From an uncultured Tolumonas sp. (lineage in GTDB: Bacteria; Pseudomonadota; Gammaproteobacteria; Enterobacterales; Aeromonadaceae), in the NCBI RefSeq assembly GCF_963678185.1, contig NZ_OY782757.1, positions 620,001 to 684,000 on the forward strand: a stretch of 64,000 nucleotides of DNA. Direction: 5' to 3'. The position numbers were made by a program, and so were the translations under genes. Positions 8,557-17,915 of the stretch are shown here, piece after piece; position 1 is the stretch's first letter; each line of letters begins with the position of its first letter. The notes beneath the pieces are model-generated. The model was not told the DNA's origin. It made no database searches and saw only the letters and a program-made list of their open reading frames with translations.

Positions 8557-11500
8557 CTAAGCTGTGCGTAATCCGACTTGCTGTAATGCGGATAAAAGGG
8601 CATCGGCCTGACTTTCGTCAATAACCTGAACAGGCGTAATGGTTGAACCCGTTTTCAAATTTACGGTGACTGTTTTGCTGCTGGTTTGCGGTATGGTGGC
8701 AGCAGAATTACTGCTGTTTGATGCATTATTTGTTGATGACGACGCACTAGCCGATGCGGTTTTCTCTGCTTGTATCGTTGCCATTTTTTTATTGTGGATC
8801 TCTTGTGCTAACCGAAGCGATTCTTTCATATCTGCTATCGACTGCGTATTTCTCAGCTTCTGTGCTTCGGCGAGTTTGGCTTCCAGCTCGGCGACTTCCG
8901 TCTGATAGCGGCGATTTTCAATCGCGGCCGTATTGTTATTCAGCTCATCGGCTTGATCGCGCAAACTGTTCAGCGTTGATTGTGTCGACGCATTCAATGA
9001 CTCCATTTTTGATCGAGCAGAGTCAATAGCTGAACGCAGGCCAGAAAGATTTTCCTCTCCCAATGCTTTGTGCTTTTTAATCGCCTGCTCAGCCCGGTTG
9101 ATCAACACATCGGAAGGGCTTTCGGAAAGGGATTTTTGTAAATTTTTTACCTCCAGCGTTGCTTGGGCTAATTCAAGATTATATTTGTTCGTTGCAGCCG
9201 TTTCCGCCTCGATACCATATAACCAATCACCTGTCCGAGTCGCACGTTCACCAGCCAGATCGCGAGTCAGACTTAGAGTATGGGCATAGACAGCTGATTG
9301 TTTATCAACTTCTGCTGCTAAATCTTTTACTGACATTCCGGCGTATTCAGATGCTTTACCAAGATTTTTAGTTTCAGCACCAAGGCCTACAACAAGCGGT
9401 GTTACTGCTGAAACAGATTTTACTGTTCCTTCCGTTGCACTCCCCACGCTGGCCACTTTTTTACCAGTATCTTGTGCTGAACTACCTAACTGATTTAAAG
9501 CGCCAGCAGCAATCAGTGACTCACCACCAACGGTGGTTAACCGTGTATTCAAAGCATCTAATTCGGACGTTAGCCCCAGTGCAGCAGCCTGACTTTGCAG
9601 CATGGCAGACGGCATACGGCCAGAGGCATCAGCCGCCTGAATTTCAGCTTCGGCATATTTCAGAAATGCTTCACGCTGCTGATTTAACGATGAGGTACCG
9701 GAGGTGGCCATCCGGTTATAAGCCGTTTCCGCTTTTGTCGCCAAGCCCTCCAGTGTCGCCGCACTCTTCATGCCTAAGTCACTGAACGATTGCTCAAGAT
9801 CATTAGATGCAGTGGCATTTTTTTGCTGGTTTTTGGTGAGCTTATCGATTTCCAGATTTAACTCGCCGGCTTTGAGTTTGTATTGCTCAAGGCCGGTAGT
9901 TTTATAGGCTTCATCCGCCGCGGCTTTCTGTTGTTTTAACAGGTCGATATAGACCTGACCAGATTCGGTATTCGTAACAGCGAATGATTTTGCGGCCGTC
10001 GCAGCGGCACCTAATGATGAAATATATGTATCACCAACCAGTTTTCCCTGATTGTGCAGCGTATCTACTTTGGCGATCAGTGCATCCAGCTCAGCTTTGT
10101 TTTGGGTGCTGTCGAAAGCCTTAAGAAGATAGGCATTGATAGCGATACCAGTGACACTGGTTGATTGCGCCATCTGCTGCAGACCATTTACATAAGTCTG
10201 AACAGTTGTTCCCACTCGCCCTGATATTTGATCAAAATCCAGGCCCGCGGTTTTAAACACATCTGTCAGTGATGTATTTGCTAAATTCTCAGCAACTGAT
10301 TTTGCATGTTCAATATCGGCAACATAATCATCAATAGATTTACTGGCCTGAGCTAAATGCTGCTGTTCGCCTGCTGCAAAATCTGCAAATGCCTGGCGCA
10401 TCGCGGATGTCGCAAATTGTGTCTGTTGTTTTTGTTCATCGGTAAGTAAACCGGCATTCTCCAGCGCCGCATTCACCTGTAACTGACCAGCCAGATAATT
10501 TTTATTCCCTTCAAGGGCCTGCTTGTATCGTTCACGATCGGTATCAGACAGGTATTTGATAACATCTGCTGACTGATATTGCAGGTCTTTATTCTGGGCG
10601 TTCTGCGCCATCAGTTCATTGCCCTGCGTGAGCAATTGCTGATTAAGTGCCCGCTCCTGTTCGGCAATACGGTTTTTGATTTCTTGCCCTTCGGTTAGCT
10701 TGGCAAAATCAATGGCTAAGTCATGAGCTAATTTTCCTGCAATACCGAGAGTCGCTACCAGCATGCTAATTGGATTAGATAGTAATGCCAGCAGCGGTGC
10801 CTTAGATGCAACAGATTCAATTCCAGTCGCTACATTTTTTAATCCAGCACCAAATTTAAGAACATCATTTATCCAGCCAGCAACTTTTAATCCAAGCCAT
10901 GCCTTACCTACGGCGGTAATAGTATCTCGCCATTCGTAAATTTTTTTTGCACTAGTTTTAATCGATTCGCCGACAGAAACGATGTCGTTCGATATTTCTT
11001 TGGCCCATACCTTTAATGAGCCATCAGCCGCCATTTTGGCAAACTGATCATTCACTGATTGCAGCTGTTTTTTAAGCCAATCCAGTGATCCAGAGTTAGA
11101 TACTGATCGATAGAATGTATCAATGTTATCTTTTGCATTAGATATGATGCCGGACAACGTGCCCATGTTCGCGGCGGCTGCACCATTTGCTCCTTTAGCA
11201 ATTTCATCCATCAGTTGCTTGATCACATCACGACCAAGCGCACCTTTTTCGGAAAGAGCGGCTAATTCTTGTGTATTTTTACCTGTAGCTTTGGCCAGTA
11301 AGTCCCACACTGGGACGCCGGCTTCCACCAACTGCATGATCTCTTCACCCTGCAGCTTTTGTTTGGCCCACGCCTGACCTAATGCCAGAGAAATCCGCTG
11401 AACACCTTCAAAGCCTTTGCCCAGCTTATAAGATTCATCAACAACAGCCTGTAAAGACCCATCCATCGGATCAAGACCGAATGACTTCATGGTGGTAAAG

Positions 11501-12630
11501 GCTTGTGTTACTTCATTCAGCTGCAGTGGCGTATCTTTGGCAAATTTCTGGATCCAGGCTGTCGCTTGTTCACCGGCCTGAATGCTGCCCATGACGGCAT
11601 TCATCTGAATTTGCAGCAGCTCAGCCTGATTGCCTTGGCTGAACATCTCTTTTATCGCAGAAGTTATAGTGTTAATGCCGACATAAGCGCCAGCCATCGC
11701 GATTAAACGAGATGTTAGCCCTGAAACTGTTGATGCAAATCCGTTAGAGGAAACGCTAGCTTCAGTGTGAGCTGCGGCCACTTTCTTAGATTCAACTGCG
11801 TTTTGTTTGAATGCTGCACCGCTCAGATCAACATTTTCTTTCAGGTATCTGTGCAGTGCTGCCTGTTCTTTCAGGCTAGAAGATAAATTTTTAACGCTAA
11901 TTTCAGCCTGTGCAGTGGCTGATTTCAGTTTGGCTTGCTCAGAAACCAGCTGTGTTGTGCTAATGCCTGTTTGTTGCACGGCAGTGCGCAGAGAGTTCAG
12001 CGTTGCGTTTTGTTTTTGATATTGCGCATCGAGCTGATTAACTTCTTTACGCGCCGAATTGAATTCTTTCGTTTGTTTGGTTACGGCTGATTCGGTAGAA
12101 CGCAGCGCAGATGCCAGCGTAGTGGTTTCTTTCGATGATGCACGATATTGCTCACCTAATGCCTTGGCCTCATCTTTTGCCTTTTTCAGCTCATCGCGCT
12201 GTTCACGGGTAGGCGCTGCCGTGTTCTTAATGCCAGCCGATAACAGATCTACTTTGGCTTTAGCCTGCACCCATTCATTTGACAGCTGCTGAGTGACAGA
12301 CATGCTGGCTTTATATTCGCTGTTCGTCGATGCAACAGCGGCTTTTGAGTCGGATAATCCCTTACCTAATGCGGTGGCACGCGTGCGGGCATCATCCAAC
12401 GTACCGCTTAATTCCGACGTACCTTTTTTCAGTTGCTGGAATTGATTAATTAGCTGATCTTGCTGGCGCAATTTATCCAGTTCAGTAACCAGTTTGTCTA
12501 CTTCAGCACTTGATTCCGAAGTCTGACCACCAAGTTTATCGACCTCAGTGATCATTTTGCTGATTTCTACTAAGCCATCGATAGCAGTAGTGATCCGCAG
12601 CTGAATATCGCTCTGGTTATTATTCGCCAT
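8557..12630 (-). CDS. Tail tape measure protein
   Basis: The longest gene of the prophage, 1357 residues from the ATG at 12630 (MANNNQSD), which has a purine-rich AGAGAAAG upstream; an upstream ATG at 12654 would add eight residues and overlap a terminator. The product is mostly helical: long Ala/Lys/Glu/Gln heptads at about 1–290 and 840–1300, a hydrophobic block at about 620–670, and a tape-measure N-terminal domain near 340–560 with 'LGKGFEGVQRISLALGQAWA'. It spans the tail lumen, sets tail length and is ejected with the DNA. It lies between tail tube and tip genes, as in other siphophages. Confidence 0.9.
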   Translation of the reverse strand: MANNNQSDIQLRITTAIDGLVEISKMITEVDKLGGQTSESSAEVDKLVTELDKLRQQDQLINQFQQLKKGTSELSGTLDDARTRATALGKGLSDSKAAVASTNSEYKASMSVTQQLSNEWVQAKAKVDLLSAGIKNTAAPTREQRDELKKAKDEAKALGEQYRASSKETTTLASALRSTESAVTKQTKEFNSARKEVNQLDAQYQKQNATLNSLRTAVQQTGISTTQLVSEQAKLKSATAQAEISVKNLSSSLKEQAALHRYLKENVDLSGAAFKQNAVESKKVAAAHTEASVSSNGFASTVSGLTSRLIAMAGAYVGINTITSAIKEMFSQGNQAELLQIQMNAVMGSIQAGEQATAWIQKFAKDTPLQLNEVTQAFTTMKSFGLDPMDGSLQAVVDESYKLGKGFEGVQRISLALGQAWAKQKLQGEEIMQLVEAGVPVWDLLAKATGKNTQELAALSEKGALGRDVIKQLMDEIAKGANGAAAANMGTLSGIISNAKDNIDTFYRSVSNSGSLDWLKKQLQSVNDQFAKMAADGSLKVWAKEISNDIVSVGESIKTSAKKIYEWRDTITAVGKAWLGLKVAGWINDVLKFGAGLKNVATGIESVASKAPLLALLSNPISMLVATLGIAGKLAHDLAIDFAKLTEGQEIKNRIAEQERALNQQLLTQGNELMAQNAQNKDLQYQSADVIKYLSDTDRERYKQALEGNKNYLAGQLQVNAALENAGLLTDEQKQQTQFATSAMRQAFADFAAGEQQHLAQASKSIDDYVADIEHAKSVAENLANTSLTDVFKTAGLDFDQISGRVGTTVQTYVNGLQQMAQSTSVTGIAINAYLLKAFDSTQNKAELDALIAKVDTLHNQGKLVGDTYISSLGAAATAAKSFAVTNTESGQVYIDLLKQQKAAADEAYKTTGLEQYKLKAGELNLEIDKLTKNQQKNATASNDLEQSFSDLGMKSAATLEGLATKAETAYNRMATSGTSSLNQQREAFLKYAEAEIQAADASGRMPSAMLQSQAAALGLTSELDALNTRLTTVGGESLIAAGALNQLGSSAQDTGKKVASVGSATEGTVKSVSAVTPLVVGLGAETKNLGKASEYAGMSVKDLAAEVDKQSAVYAHTLSLTRDLAGERATRTGDWLYGIEAETAATNKYNLELAQATLEVKNLQKSLSESPSDVLINRAEQAIKKHKALGEENLSGLRSAIDSARSKMESLNASTQSTLNSLRDQADELNNNTAAIENRRYQTEVAELEAKLAEAQKLRNTQSIADMKESLRLAQEIHNKKMATIQAEKTASASASSSTNNASNSSNSAATIPQTSSKTVTVNLKTGSTITPVQVIDESQADALLSALQQVGLRTA

Positions 12631-12651
12631 GGCTTTCTCTGATTTGAAAAA

Positions 12652-12676
12652 CAAAAAAGGCGCCGAAGCGCCTTAG
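12652..12676 (-). terminator. Rho-independent terminator between tail tube and tape measure genes
   Basis: Read on the minus strand, GGCGC-TTCG-GCGCC is followed by TTTTTTG. A UUCG tetraloop with a GC stem and U-run makes a strong intrinsic terminator. It would reduce tape-measure transcription relative to the abundant tube protein unless Q-modified polymerase reads through. Confidence 0.8.
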
Positions 12677-12691
12677 ATAACTACTAATTTG

Positions 12692-13459
12692 TTATACATC
12701 CATAATTTTCATTTCCCACGGGGCATCTTTACCAGCAGGAGTCACCAAGGTACCTTCCAACTGGCCTTCAACGAAGTCGCCTTTCATCAAGTCAGTCGCA
12801 CCTTTCGCGGTAAACGTGACCTGATGGAAAATAACCCGTACTTTCTGGTTAGTAGCTAGGTTGATACCATCAATCAGAACGCGCCGTGGTTTAGTTATTT
12901 CAGTGGCGCCAGTGATGCGGATACCACTTACTGCTTTAGTTTTTCCTGTTACTTTTACGGCAATCGCAGCAGATGACTTCAGTGCTTTGATCAATCCCAT
13001 GTCGCGATTAACTTCATAATCCGTTCCTTCGACAAGCGCCGAACCGCCTGCTTTTGGCGTTACAGACCATGATGCAGTGTCAATATCCTGATTTGGTAAT
13101 TCGGTATATCCGTCTTCTGATAATGTCACTTCTATATCAGTAAAGGTGGCTGACGCAGCTGTAAACGATACGGCTTTACCTGCTACCGCATCTGCTAACA
13201 GTGATTTGGTGGCTGTATCCCAGGTAATGGACAGCTTTGCTGGGTCTTTCGGTACCTGCACAGAGTCTAAATTCTGACCGTAATTAAACTTTTTATTGCT
13301 GATCCGGTTTTTTTCTTCCGAAGTTGGTGGAGTTGCCTGACATTCAGAAACGTTGATCGGACCAATTGCCGGACCATAGTTACCCGCTGACAAGATGTCA
13401 GAAATATATACGTCACCGGCCAGCAGCAGGCCTGAATCGACAAATTGACCCATGGTCAT
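12692..13459 (-). CDS. Major tail tube protein
   Basis: A 255-residue protein placed between the tail-completion genes and the tape measure, where siphophages encode the tail tube. It starts MTMGQFVDSGLLLAGDVYIS and ends in 'FVEGQLEGTLVTPAGKDAPW', typical of a tube-like fold with a long N-terminal arm and a beta barrel. Strong terminators on both sides fit a gene whose product is needed in many copies. No added Ig-like domain is evident. Confidence 0.75.
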   Translation of the reverse strand: MTMGQFVDSGLLLAGDVYISDILSAGNYGPAIGPINVSECQATPPTSEEKNRISNKKFNYGQNLDSVQVPKDPAKLSITWDTATKSLLADAVAGKAVSFTAASATFTDIEVTLSEDGYTELPNQDIDTASWSVTPKAGGSALVEGTDYEVNRDMGLIKALKSSAAIAVKVTGKTKAVSGIRITGATEITKPRRVLIDGINLATNQKVRVIFHQVTFTAKGATDLMKGDFVEGQLEGTLVTPAGKDAPWEMKIMDV

Positions 13460-13477
13460 GTCTCCTTAAAGACGAGG

Positions 13478-13514
13478 TTTTACAAAATAAAAAACCCAGC
13501 GCAATGGCTGGGTT
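13478..13514 (-). terminator. Rho-independent terminator upstream of tail tube gene
   Basis: On the minus strand AACCCAGC-CATTGC-GCTGGGTT is followed by TTTTATTTTG. It lies in the 84-base gap between the tail-terminator-like gene and the tube gene. Confidence 0.8.
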
Positions 13515-13543
13515 ATGGCGTTTAATGCAAATTAATCGGTTAA

Positions 13544-13966
13544 TTACAAATGAGATGCGTATTCAATCGCTAGTGGAATTTGTGTGATCAGAGCAGTTGC
13601 ACTGGGTTCATCCAGTTCGAGTGAGATTGTTCCAACGGTCAGGTTGATCAAGGTTGTACCTTCCAGTTTTAGCCCTGTTGGTTTATGAAAAATAACTTTG
13701 AGTACGGAATCTAATAACTCATTCCGATCAGCTCTTGTAACCGCGCAGGACTGGTAGATATCGATTTGTAAATTTCTTGTCCGCTTGTAATCAATGCCAC
13801 GTCTGGTTGGCGCTGTCTCGTCAATTTCGCGCAGATGAATGACGGGAAATGGCGTGAATTCATCAATTTGCGGATCACTATCAACAACTTGATCAGCATT
13901 TTGAATAATTTCCATATCGCGAATAAGTTGCAGTAGTGAATCAATTATCAGCGTGGCTTCTTTCAT
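13544..13966 (-). CDS. Tail terminator-like protein
   Basis: A 140-residue protein between the minor-tail-Z-like gene and the tail tube, the usual slot of the tail terminator (lambda gpU / HK97 gp11 type). It begins with a helix (LIIDSLLQLIRDMEIIQNAD) and then alternates strands, including 'RTRNLQIDIYQSCAVTRADR', as expected of that fold. Start codon overlaps the preceding stop by four bases. Function is by position and length. Confidence 0.6.
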   Translation of the reverse strand: MKEATLIIDSLLQLIRDMEIIQNADQVVDSDPQIDEFTPFPVIHLREIDETAPTRRGIDYKRTRNLQIDIYQSCAVTRADRNELLDSVLKVIFHKPTGLKLEGTTLINLTVGTISLELDEPSATALITQIPLAIEYASHL

Positions 13967-14526
13967 GAGCCCCCCAATTTATTCATAACTCGAAGATTGA
14001 GATCCGCTTTAACTCCCGATAGATATTGTTCATCAATAATGGCATTCCAATACGCACGAAGCCCGATACCACTTGACCGAACAAGCCTTGAGGTTTTCCC
14101 TTTCTGATAACGGATCAAGGGGCGTTTGTTTTTCCCGTATGGATTCGCAAAGCCATAAACGCGCACCCGCTTGCCACCGCGAAGCACCCACACACTCGCC
14201 CTTGTTCCTGAGCTGTCTTCCATTTTGGTGGTGTATTTAACCTGGCTAAAGGGAACTCGTTTTCTATCCAGTTTTAATATTGCTTCATCTTTCTCAACAG
14301 TAGCTTTATTCAGCATGATCCGAGATTTAACCGTGCTTTTCTGAATACCATCTGCAGAGATGCGGTTGATCAAATCTGTTTGGGTTGCCAGTGCCTGCTC
14401 ATTGATGGCTGAAGCGACACTGTGTCGAATTTTTTTAGGTAATGCCTTGAACCGAGCAATCGTCTTATCAAAGCCAACTAACGAGATGGTTTTACCCTGT
14501 CGGCGCCTGCTTGTTCCTCCTGGCAT
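13963..14526 (-). CDS. Minor tail protein Z-like / head-tail joining protein
   Basis: A 187-residue, strongly basic protein (RRRQGKT near the start; FKALPKKIRHSVASAINEQA near residue 30). The pattern 'IRHSVASAINEQALATQTD', a mixed alpha/beta middle and an Arg/Lys/Tyr-rich end matches minor tail Z / HK97 gp10-type proteins, which join tail to head. The start shares one base with the preceding stop. The family call is by pattern and gene order. Confidence 0.65.
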   Translation of the reverse strand: MPGGTSRRRQGKTISLVGFDKTIARFKALPKKIRHSVASAINEQALATQTDLINRISADGIQKSTVKSRIMLNKATVEKDEAILKLDRKRVPFSQVKYTTKMEDSSGTRASVWVLRGGKRVRVYGFANPYGKNKRPLIRYQKGKTSRLVRSSGIGLRAYWNAIIDEQYLSGVKADLNLRVMNKLGGS

Positions 14527-15077
14527 CAGATCACCATTACGCGGATAGTGGTTCCGTTATCCGAACCCTCAACCACACCATCAATTTTGAATGATTTTCC
14601 ACGCAGTGATAGCTGATCACCAATGCGTGCAAAAGGCCATCTAAGCTCGGGCTTGATTAAATCAACCTGATAACGCACCTCATTTCTGGCACCAACCAGC
14701 GCATTTTCATTCGATAACCATGCTGTTACCGCATACGGAGCACCTTGTTTAGGGGTGTATATTCCTGCACTGCCAGACAGTTTTCTTGCTGAAATCTGAT
14801 ATTCACCGGGCAATTGAGCAACATCTTCAATTATCCACCACGCCGTTTTTCCTCTGAAAAGGTGACCAGCAAGTATCCCCGCTCTCGGGCGAATTGAAAT
14901 AAATGTTGAGCTGGACGCCATGATGCTGGACTGACCTTCACGGCCAGCTGATTTAGGCTCAATAATCTTTGCCCATAATTTGCCATTTAACTGCCATGAT
15001 GGAGGCGATCCATCGCCAGAAGACAGCCATTCAAGTCGACTAGTTAACTCCCCGCTTCTGATCATGGTCTCATCCAA
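14526..15077 (-). CDS. Head closure / head-tail joining protein
   Basis: A 183-residue protein that begins with a start overlapping the end of the connector gene by eight bases. It is beta-rich, with 'RLEWLSSGDGSPPSWQLNGK' at the N-terminus followed by a conserved-looking 'LWAKIIEPKSAGREG', the pattern of SPP1 gp16/HK97 gp7-type head-closure proteins. Its place between connector and minor tail Z supports this. Confidence 0.6.
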   Translation of the reverse strand: MDETMIRSGELTSRLEWLSSGDGSPPSWQLNGKLWAKIIEPKSAGREGQSSIMASSSTFISIRPRAGILAGHLFRGKTAWWIIEDVAQLPGEYQISARKLSGSAGIYTPKQGAPYAVTAWLSNENALVGARNEVRYQVDLIKPELRWPFARIGDQLSLRGKSFKIDGVVEGSDNGTTIRVMVI

Positions 15078-15393
15078 TGGCTATTTCATAATAAGCAGAA
15101 ATGAGTGACGCATAAGCCAGCGGTACAGTTGTTGTAATAGTCCCTGTTACGACAGCTTCTCGATTTGTATACCAATGGCCAACCAGCAATAAAACAGCCA
15201 TTTTTAAAGCTGGTGTCATATTTTGTTCACTGTTAGTCCCGTTGGCATCGGGCTCAATCAGTTGCTTATTGATACTGGTTTCCACATGATTGATTGCCGC
15301 ATTAATCAACAACTGAAGGTGCAGATCTTCATCGGTGACATCAGACTCCACTCTGCACTGTAGTTTTGCTTCCGCCAGCGAGACCAGAGACAT
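15070..15393 (-). CDS. Head-tail connector (gp6-like)
   Basis: A 107-residue mostly helical protein starting MSLVSLAEAKLQCRVESDVTDED, the signature opening of gp6-like head-tail adaptors ('...LAEAKxxLRI...DDxxDxxL...LIxAA'). It continues LLINAAINHVETSINKQLIE. These adaptors form a ring under the portal. It follows the small 54-residue gene and overlaps the next gene by eight bases. Confidence 0.8.
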   Translation of the reverse strand: MSLVSLAEAKLQCRVESDVTDEDLHLQLLINAAINHVETSINKQLIEPDANGTNSEQNMTPALKMAVLLLVGHWYTNREAVVTGTITTTVPLAYASLISAYYEIAIG

Positions 15394-15396
15394 GCA

Positions 15397-15561
15397 TTAT
15401 TCCTCCTGATATTTCACAGCTAATTTTTTCTCAAACAGTTGCACAGATGTCGCTTCATCAAACCCGCAGATATCATCAGGCACATAATTTTTGTACGGAG
15501 CAATAAACTTAACCAGTACTCGCTCGACTTTCACAGTTTCCGTCTTTTTAGGATCAGCCAT
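15397..15561 (-). CDS. Small phage structural-operon protein
   Basis: A 54-residue product (MADPKKTETVKVERVLVKFI...) with GAGGAG eight bases before the ATG at 15561; the TAA is only three bases before the next start. It contains 'PYKNYVPDDICGFDE', a pattern seen in short proteins encoded just after HK97-type capsid genes. No function known; perhaps a capsid-decoration or joining factor. Confidence 0.6.
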   Translation of the reverse strand: MADPKKTETVKVERVLVKFIAPYKNYVPDDICGFDEATSVQLFEKKLAVKYQEE

Positions 15562-15577
15562 CTCCAACTCCTCTTAA

Positions 15578-15602
15578 AACAAATAAGGTCGGCGTACCGA
15601 CC
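15578..15602 (-). terminator. Possible terminator downstream of capsid gene
   Basis: On the minus strand GGTCGG-TAC-GCCGACC (with one bulge) is followed by TTATTTGTTTT. It is weaker than the other terminators in the operon and would lower expression of genes downstream of the abundant capsid gene. Confidence 0.55.
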
Positions 15603-15609
15603 CAGATAA

Positions 15610-16893
15610 TTACCAAGTGATACCGGTGCCTAATGCCAGCCCTTCCGGATGACGGAATCCGATATCATGCTCACCGACCAGACGAATGAGAGATTGGTTG
15701 CGGGCAAACGCCGAAACCAAATTCCCTTCCGCATCTTTGTAGGTTGCTTCACGACTGAAATCGATAGTCATACTGTCTTGTTCACCAATCACCACATCAT
15801 TAAAATCAGCAAAATAGATCTCGGTCTGGTTGGTGCTGGCTCCAAGATTGGACGGAATAGTATTGGTATGTTCTACCGGATAGCCTTTCAACAGACCCTG
15901 AGCCATCTCCGGGTAGACCTTATTGCCGTTGCCATCACGCAATCCAAACAGCTTCATCCAACTGCGCGGGCTCATTGCCCAGCCTGGGTTAACCATCAGC
16001 GAATCGGACTGCATCAGCATTAAAATGAGGCCATCAAGATAAGCATCGAGGGTGGCTAAATCCGCGGTGCCACTCCAGGCTTTTGTACGAGAAGCGGCTG
16101 TAGCGACTGCTTTAAAGCCAGTCGGCGTATTGCTTGTGCCATCATCGCGCAGGAAGGCTTTATCCTCACGGATAGCCATCGCAGTGATCATGTCGCCTAA
16201 TACCAGCTGTTCAACATTAAAACCTGCGCGGCCAATCAGTTGATTAGACATGGGTACTAACGTGATCATGGTTTTGGCCGTCAATTTGATATCATCAAAT
16301 TGGGATTCAGTCGCATTCACATCAGAACCTTCGCCAACATAGCTGGAGGTCGCACCACCCGACATCCGTGGCAAACTTAAGTTACCGTTCGGTAACGGAA
16401 TGGAACGCGCACCCAGTTTGCGCACCACCGTACGAGGTCGCAGCAGCTCAATGACTTCGGAATGCATATTCTCCGGAATAATGGCGCCGCCAGAACCAGA
16501 GGCAGTACTGACCGCCATCGCAACATCCAGATCGCCAATTTCTTTGGCAGCAAATTGTTCGGCAAGTTGCATATCCCCCTTACCAGCAGCAATCGCCATG
16601 GTGAGTCGGGCCATACCCGCTCCCGGATATTGCTTGAGTTCTGGTCTGACATGCACGGCCGCTGAATAATTTTGTGTGGCTTTGACTGGCACAGCTTGCT
16701 GTGCGTTTAATTTTTCAGCTCGTTCAAGTCGCTGAATTTTTGCCGTAATGTCATTTGCTTTGGTTTCCAGTGAAGTAAATTGCTGCAGTTGTTCTTCACT
16801 CAAATCCACACCACTGGCTTCCAGTTCAGCTAACTGTGTCACCTGAGCGACAATCTCACTGCGCTGGCGGCGAAGTTCTTCAATATTCGACAT
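15610..16893 (-). CDS. Major capsid protein, HK97 family
   Basis: A 427-residue protein with an N-terminal coiled coil (about 1–65, IEELRRQRSEIVAQVTQLAE) acting as scaffolding delta domain and an HK97-fold body with 'GAIIPENMHSEVIELLRPRT' (about 137–157), 'LSLPRMSGGATSSYVGEGSD' and the typical C-terminal end 'GFRHPEGLALGTGI'. The delta domain is probably removed by the S49-type protease encoded upstream. Gene order portal–protease–capsid is the classical HK97 arrangement. Confidence 0.95.
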   Translation of the reverse strand: MSNIEELRRQRSEIVAQVTQLAELEASGVDLSEEQLQQFTSLETKANDITAKIQRLERAEKLNAQQAVPVKATQNYSAAVHVRPELKQYPGAGMARLTMAIAAGKGDMQLAEQFAAKEIGDLDVAMAVSTASGSGGAIIPENMHSEVIELLRPRTVVRKLGARSIPLPNGNLSLPRMSGGATSSYVGEGSDVNATESQFDDIKLTAKTMITLVPMSNQLIGRAGFNVEQLVLGDMITAMAIREDKAFLRDDGTSNTPTGFKAVATAASRTKAWSGTADLATLDAYLDGLILMLMQSDSLMVNPGWAMSPRSWMKLFGLRDGNGNKVYPEMAQGLLKGYPVEHTNTIPSNLGASTNQTEIYFADFNDVVIGEQDSMTIDFSREATYKDAEGNLVSAFARNQSLIRLVGEHDIGFRHPEGLALGTGITW

Positions 16894-16913
16894 AGCGATG
16901 TTCCCTTTTTTCA

Positions 16914-16940
16914 GAAATAAAAAAGGCCCGTCAGGGCCAT
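16914..16940 (-). terminator. Rho-independent terminator between protease and capsid genes
   Basis: Minus strand: GGCCC-TGAC-GGGCC followed by TTTTTTATTTC, located in the gap between the protease stop (16964) and the capsid start (16893). Confidence 0.75.
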
Positions 16941-16963
16941 TGATGTGAAGCTCCGCTTTAGGG

Positions 16964-17915
16964 CTAGAGCATATGTGAGATAGTGATGGCGCGAGCTCTT
17001 AACCCGACACGTGAACGAGTTGGTGCTGTTGGTTTTGCCGGTTGCATAACATCCGATGCCAGCTTATTTAAATAATCTTGGGGATTAGCCAACACATCAG
17101 CAAGCCCGGCATCAATAGCCGCCTGCCCGTGAAATAATCCAGCCTGTGTATCAATAACGGCCTTCACATCAATGCCTCGATACAAAGCAACCGAATTCAC
17201 AAATAACTGATAGGCATCTTCGACAATCTGATTAAACGTATCCGATGCAGTATCAGATAATGGCTCATGCGCAGTACCGTCTTTTTTTCCGGTCACCGCG
17301 ATAAAACGTCGTGAATTTAATGCCGGAACTCTCTTCCAGCTGAGAAACATCCAGATGTTCCATAATGACACCGATAGAACCACATCCACCGGTCGAACTG
17401 ATCACGATCCTGGAGCAGGCTGCTGCAATGAAATAACAGGCAGAATACGCATTGAAATTGATGAGTGCCGTAATAGGTTTTTTGTCCCGGTTGGCATAAA
17501 TATAGTCTGCCAACTCTTTGCACCCAGTCGCCATACCACCACCCGAATTTAAGTCCAGGACAATCGCCTGTACTCGCTCATCAGCTAATGCAGAAGCAAC
17601 ATCAGCGCGGATCCGCTCATAACTGGTGAGTTCACTGCAGGCATTATCAATGACGCCTCGCCGCGACACTAAAATGCCGTGGACCGGAATAATGGCAAGC
17701 CCGGCGATCTGATAACGACTTTCCTGACGAGCCTCCAGTTGAACAGGTGTTTCATCCGGCAATTCATCAGCTACTTGCCGGATCACAGACAGTTCACTCC
17801 CCAAAATCCGAGGTAAAAGTACGTTTTTTACGGCATTTAGAATCAGCGGCGTTGCATAGTGTGGTTGCCCGAAGGCCATGGCAGATAAATGCGGATAATT
17901 AATTAGTTTCGGCAT
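16964..17915 (-). pseudogene. Capsid maturation protease, S49/SppA-like, frameshifted
   Basis: Residues 1–206 of the first frame (from 17915, MPKLINYPHL) carry the S49 fold: 'VHGILVSRRGVIDNACSELT', oxyanion/helix region 'LDLNSGGGMATGCKELADYI', catalytic-Ser neighbourhood 'NAYSACYFIAAAC', and 'TGGCGSIGVIMEHLD'. After GGT-GAC-CGG the DNA has a run of seven A (about 17284–17290) and this frame ends at 17265. The other frame continues without pause as KKDGTAHEPLSDTASDTFNQ and so on to 16964, the normal C-terminal half with 'GQAAIDAGLADVLANPQDYL'. Removing one A restores a ~317-residue enzyme. This may be a real mutation, a sequencing error, or polymerase slippage on the A-run that keeps some function. 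Confidence 0.85.
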
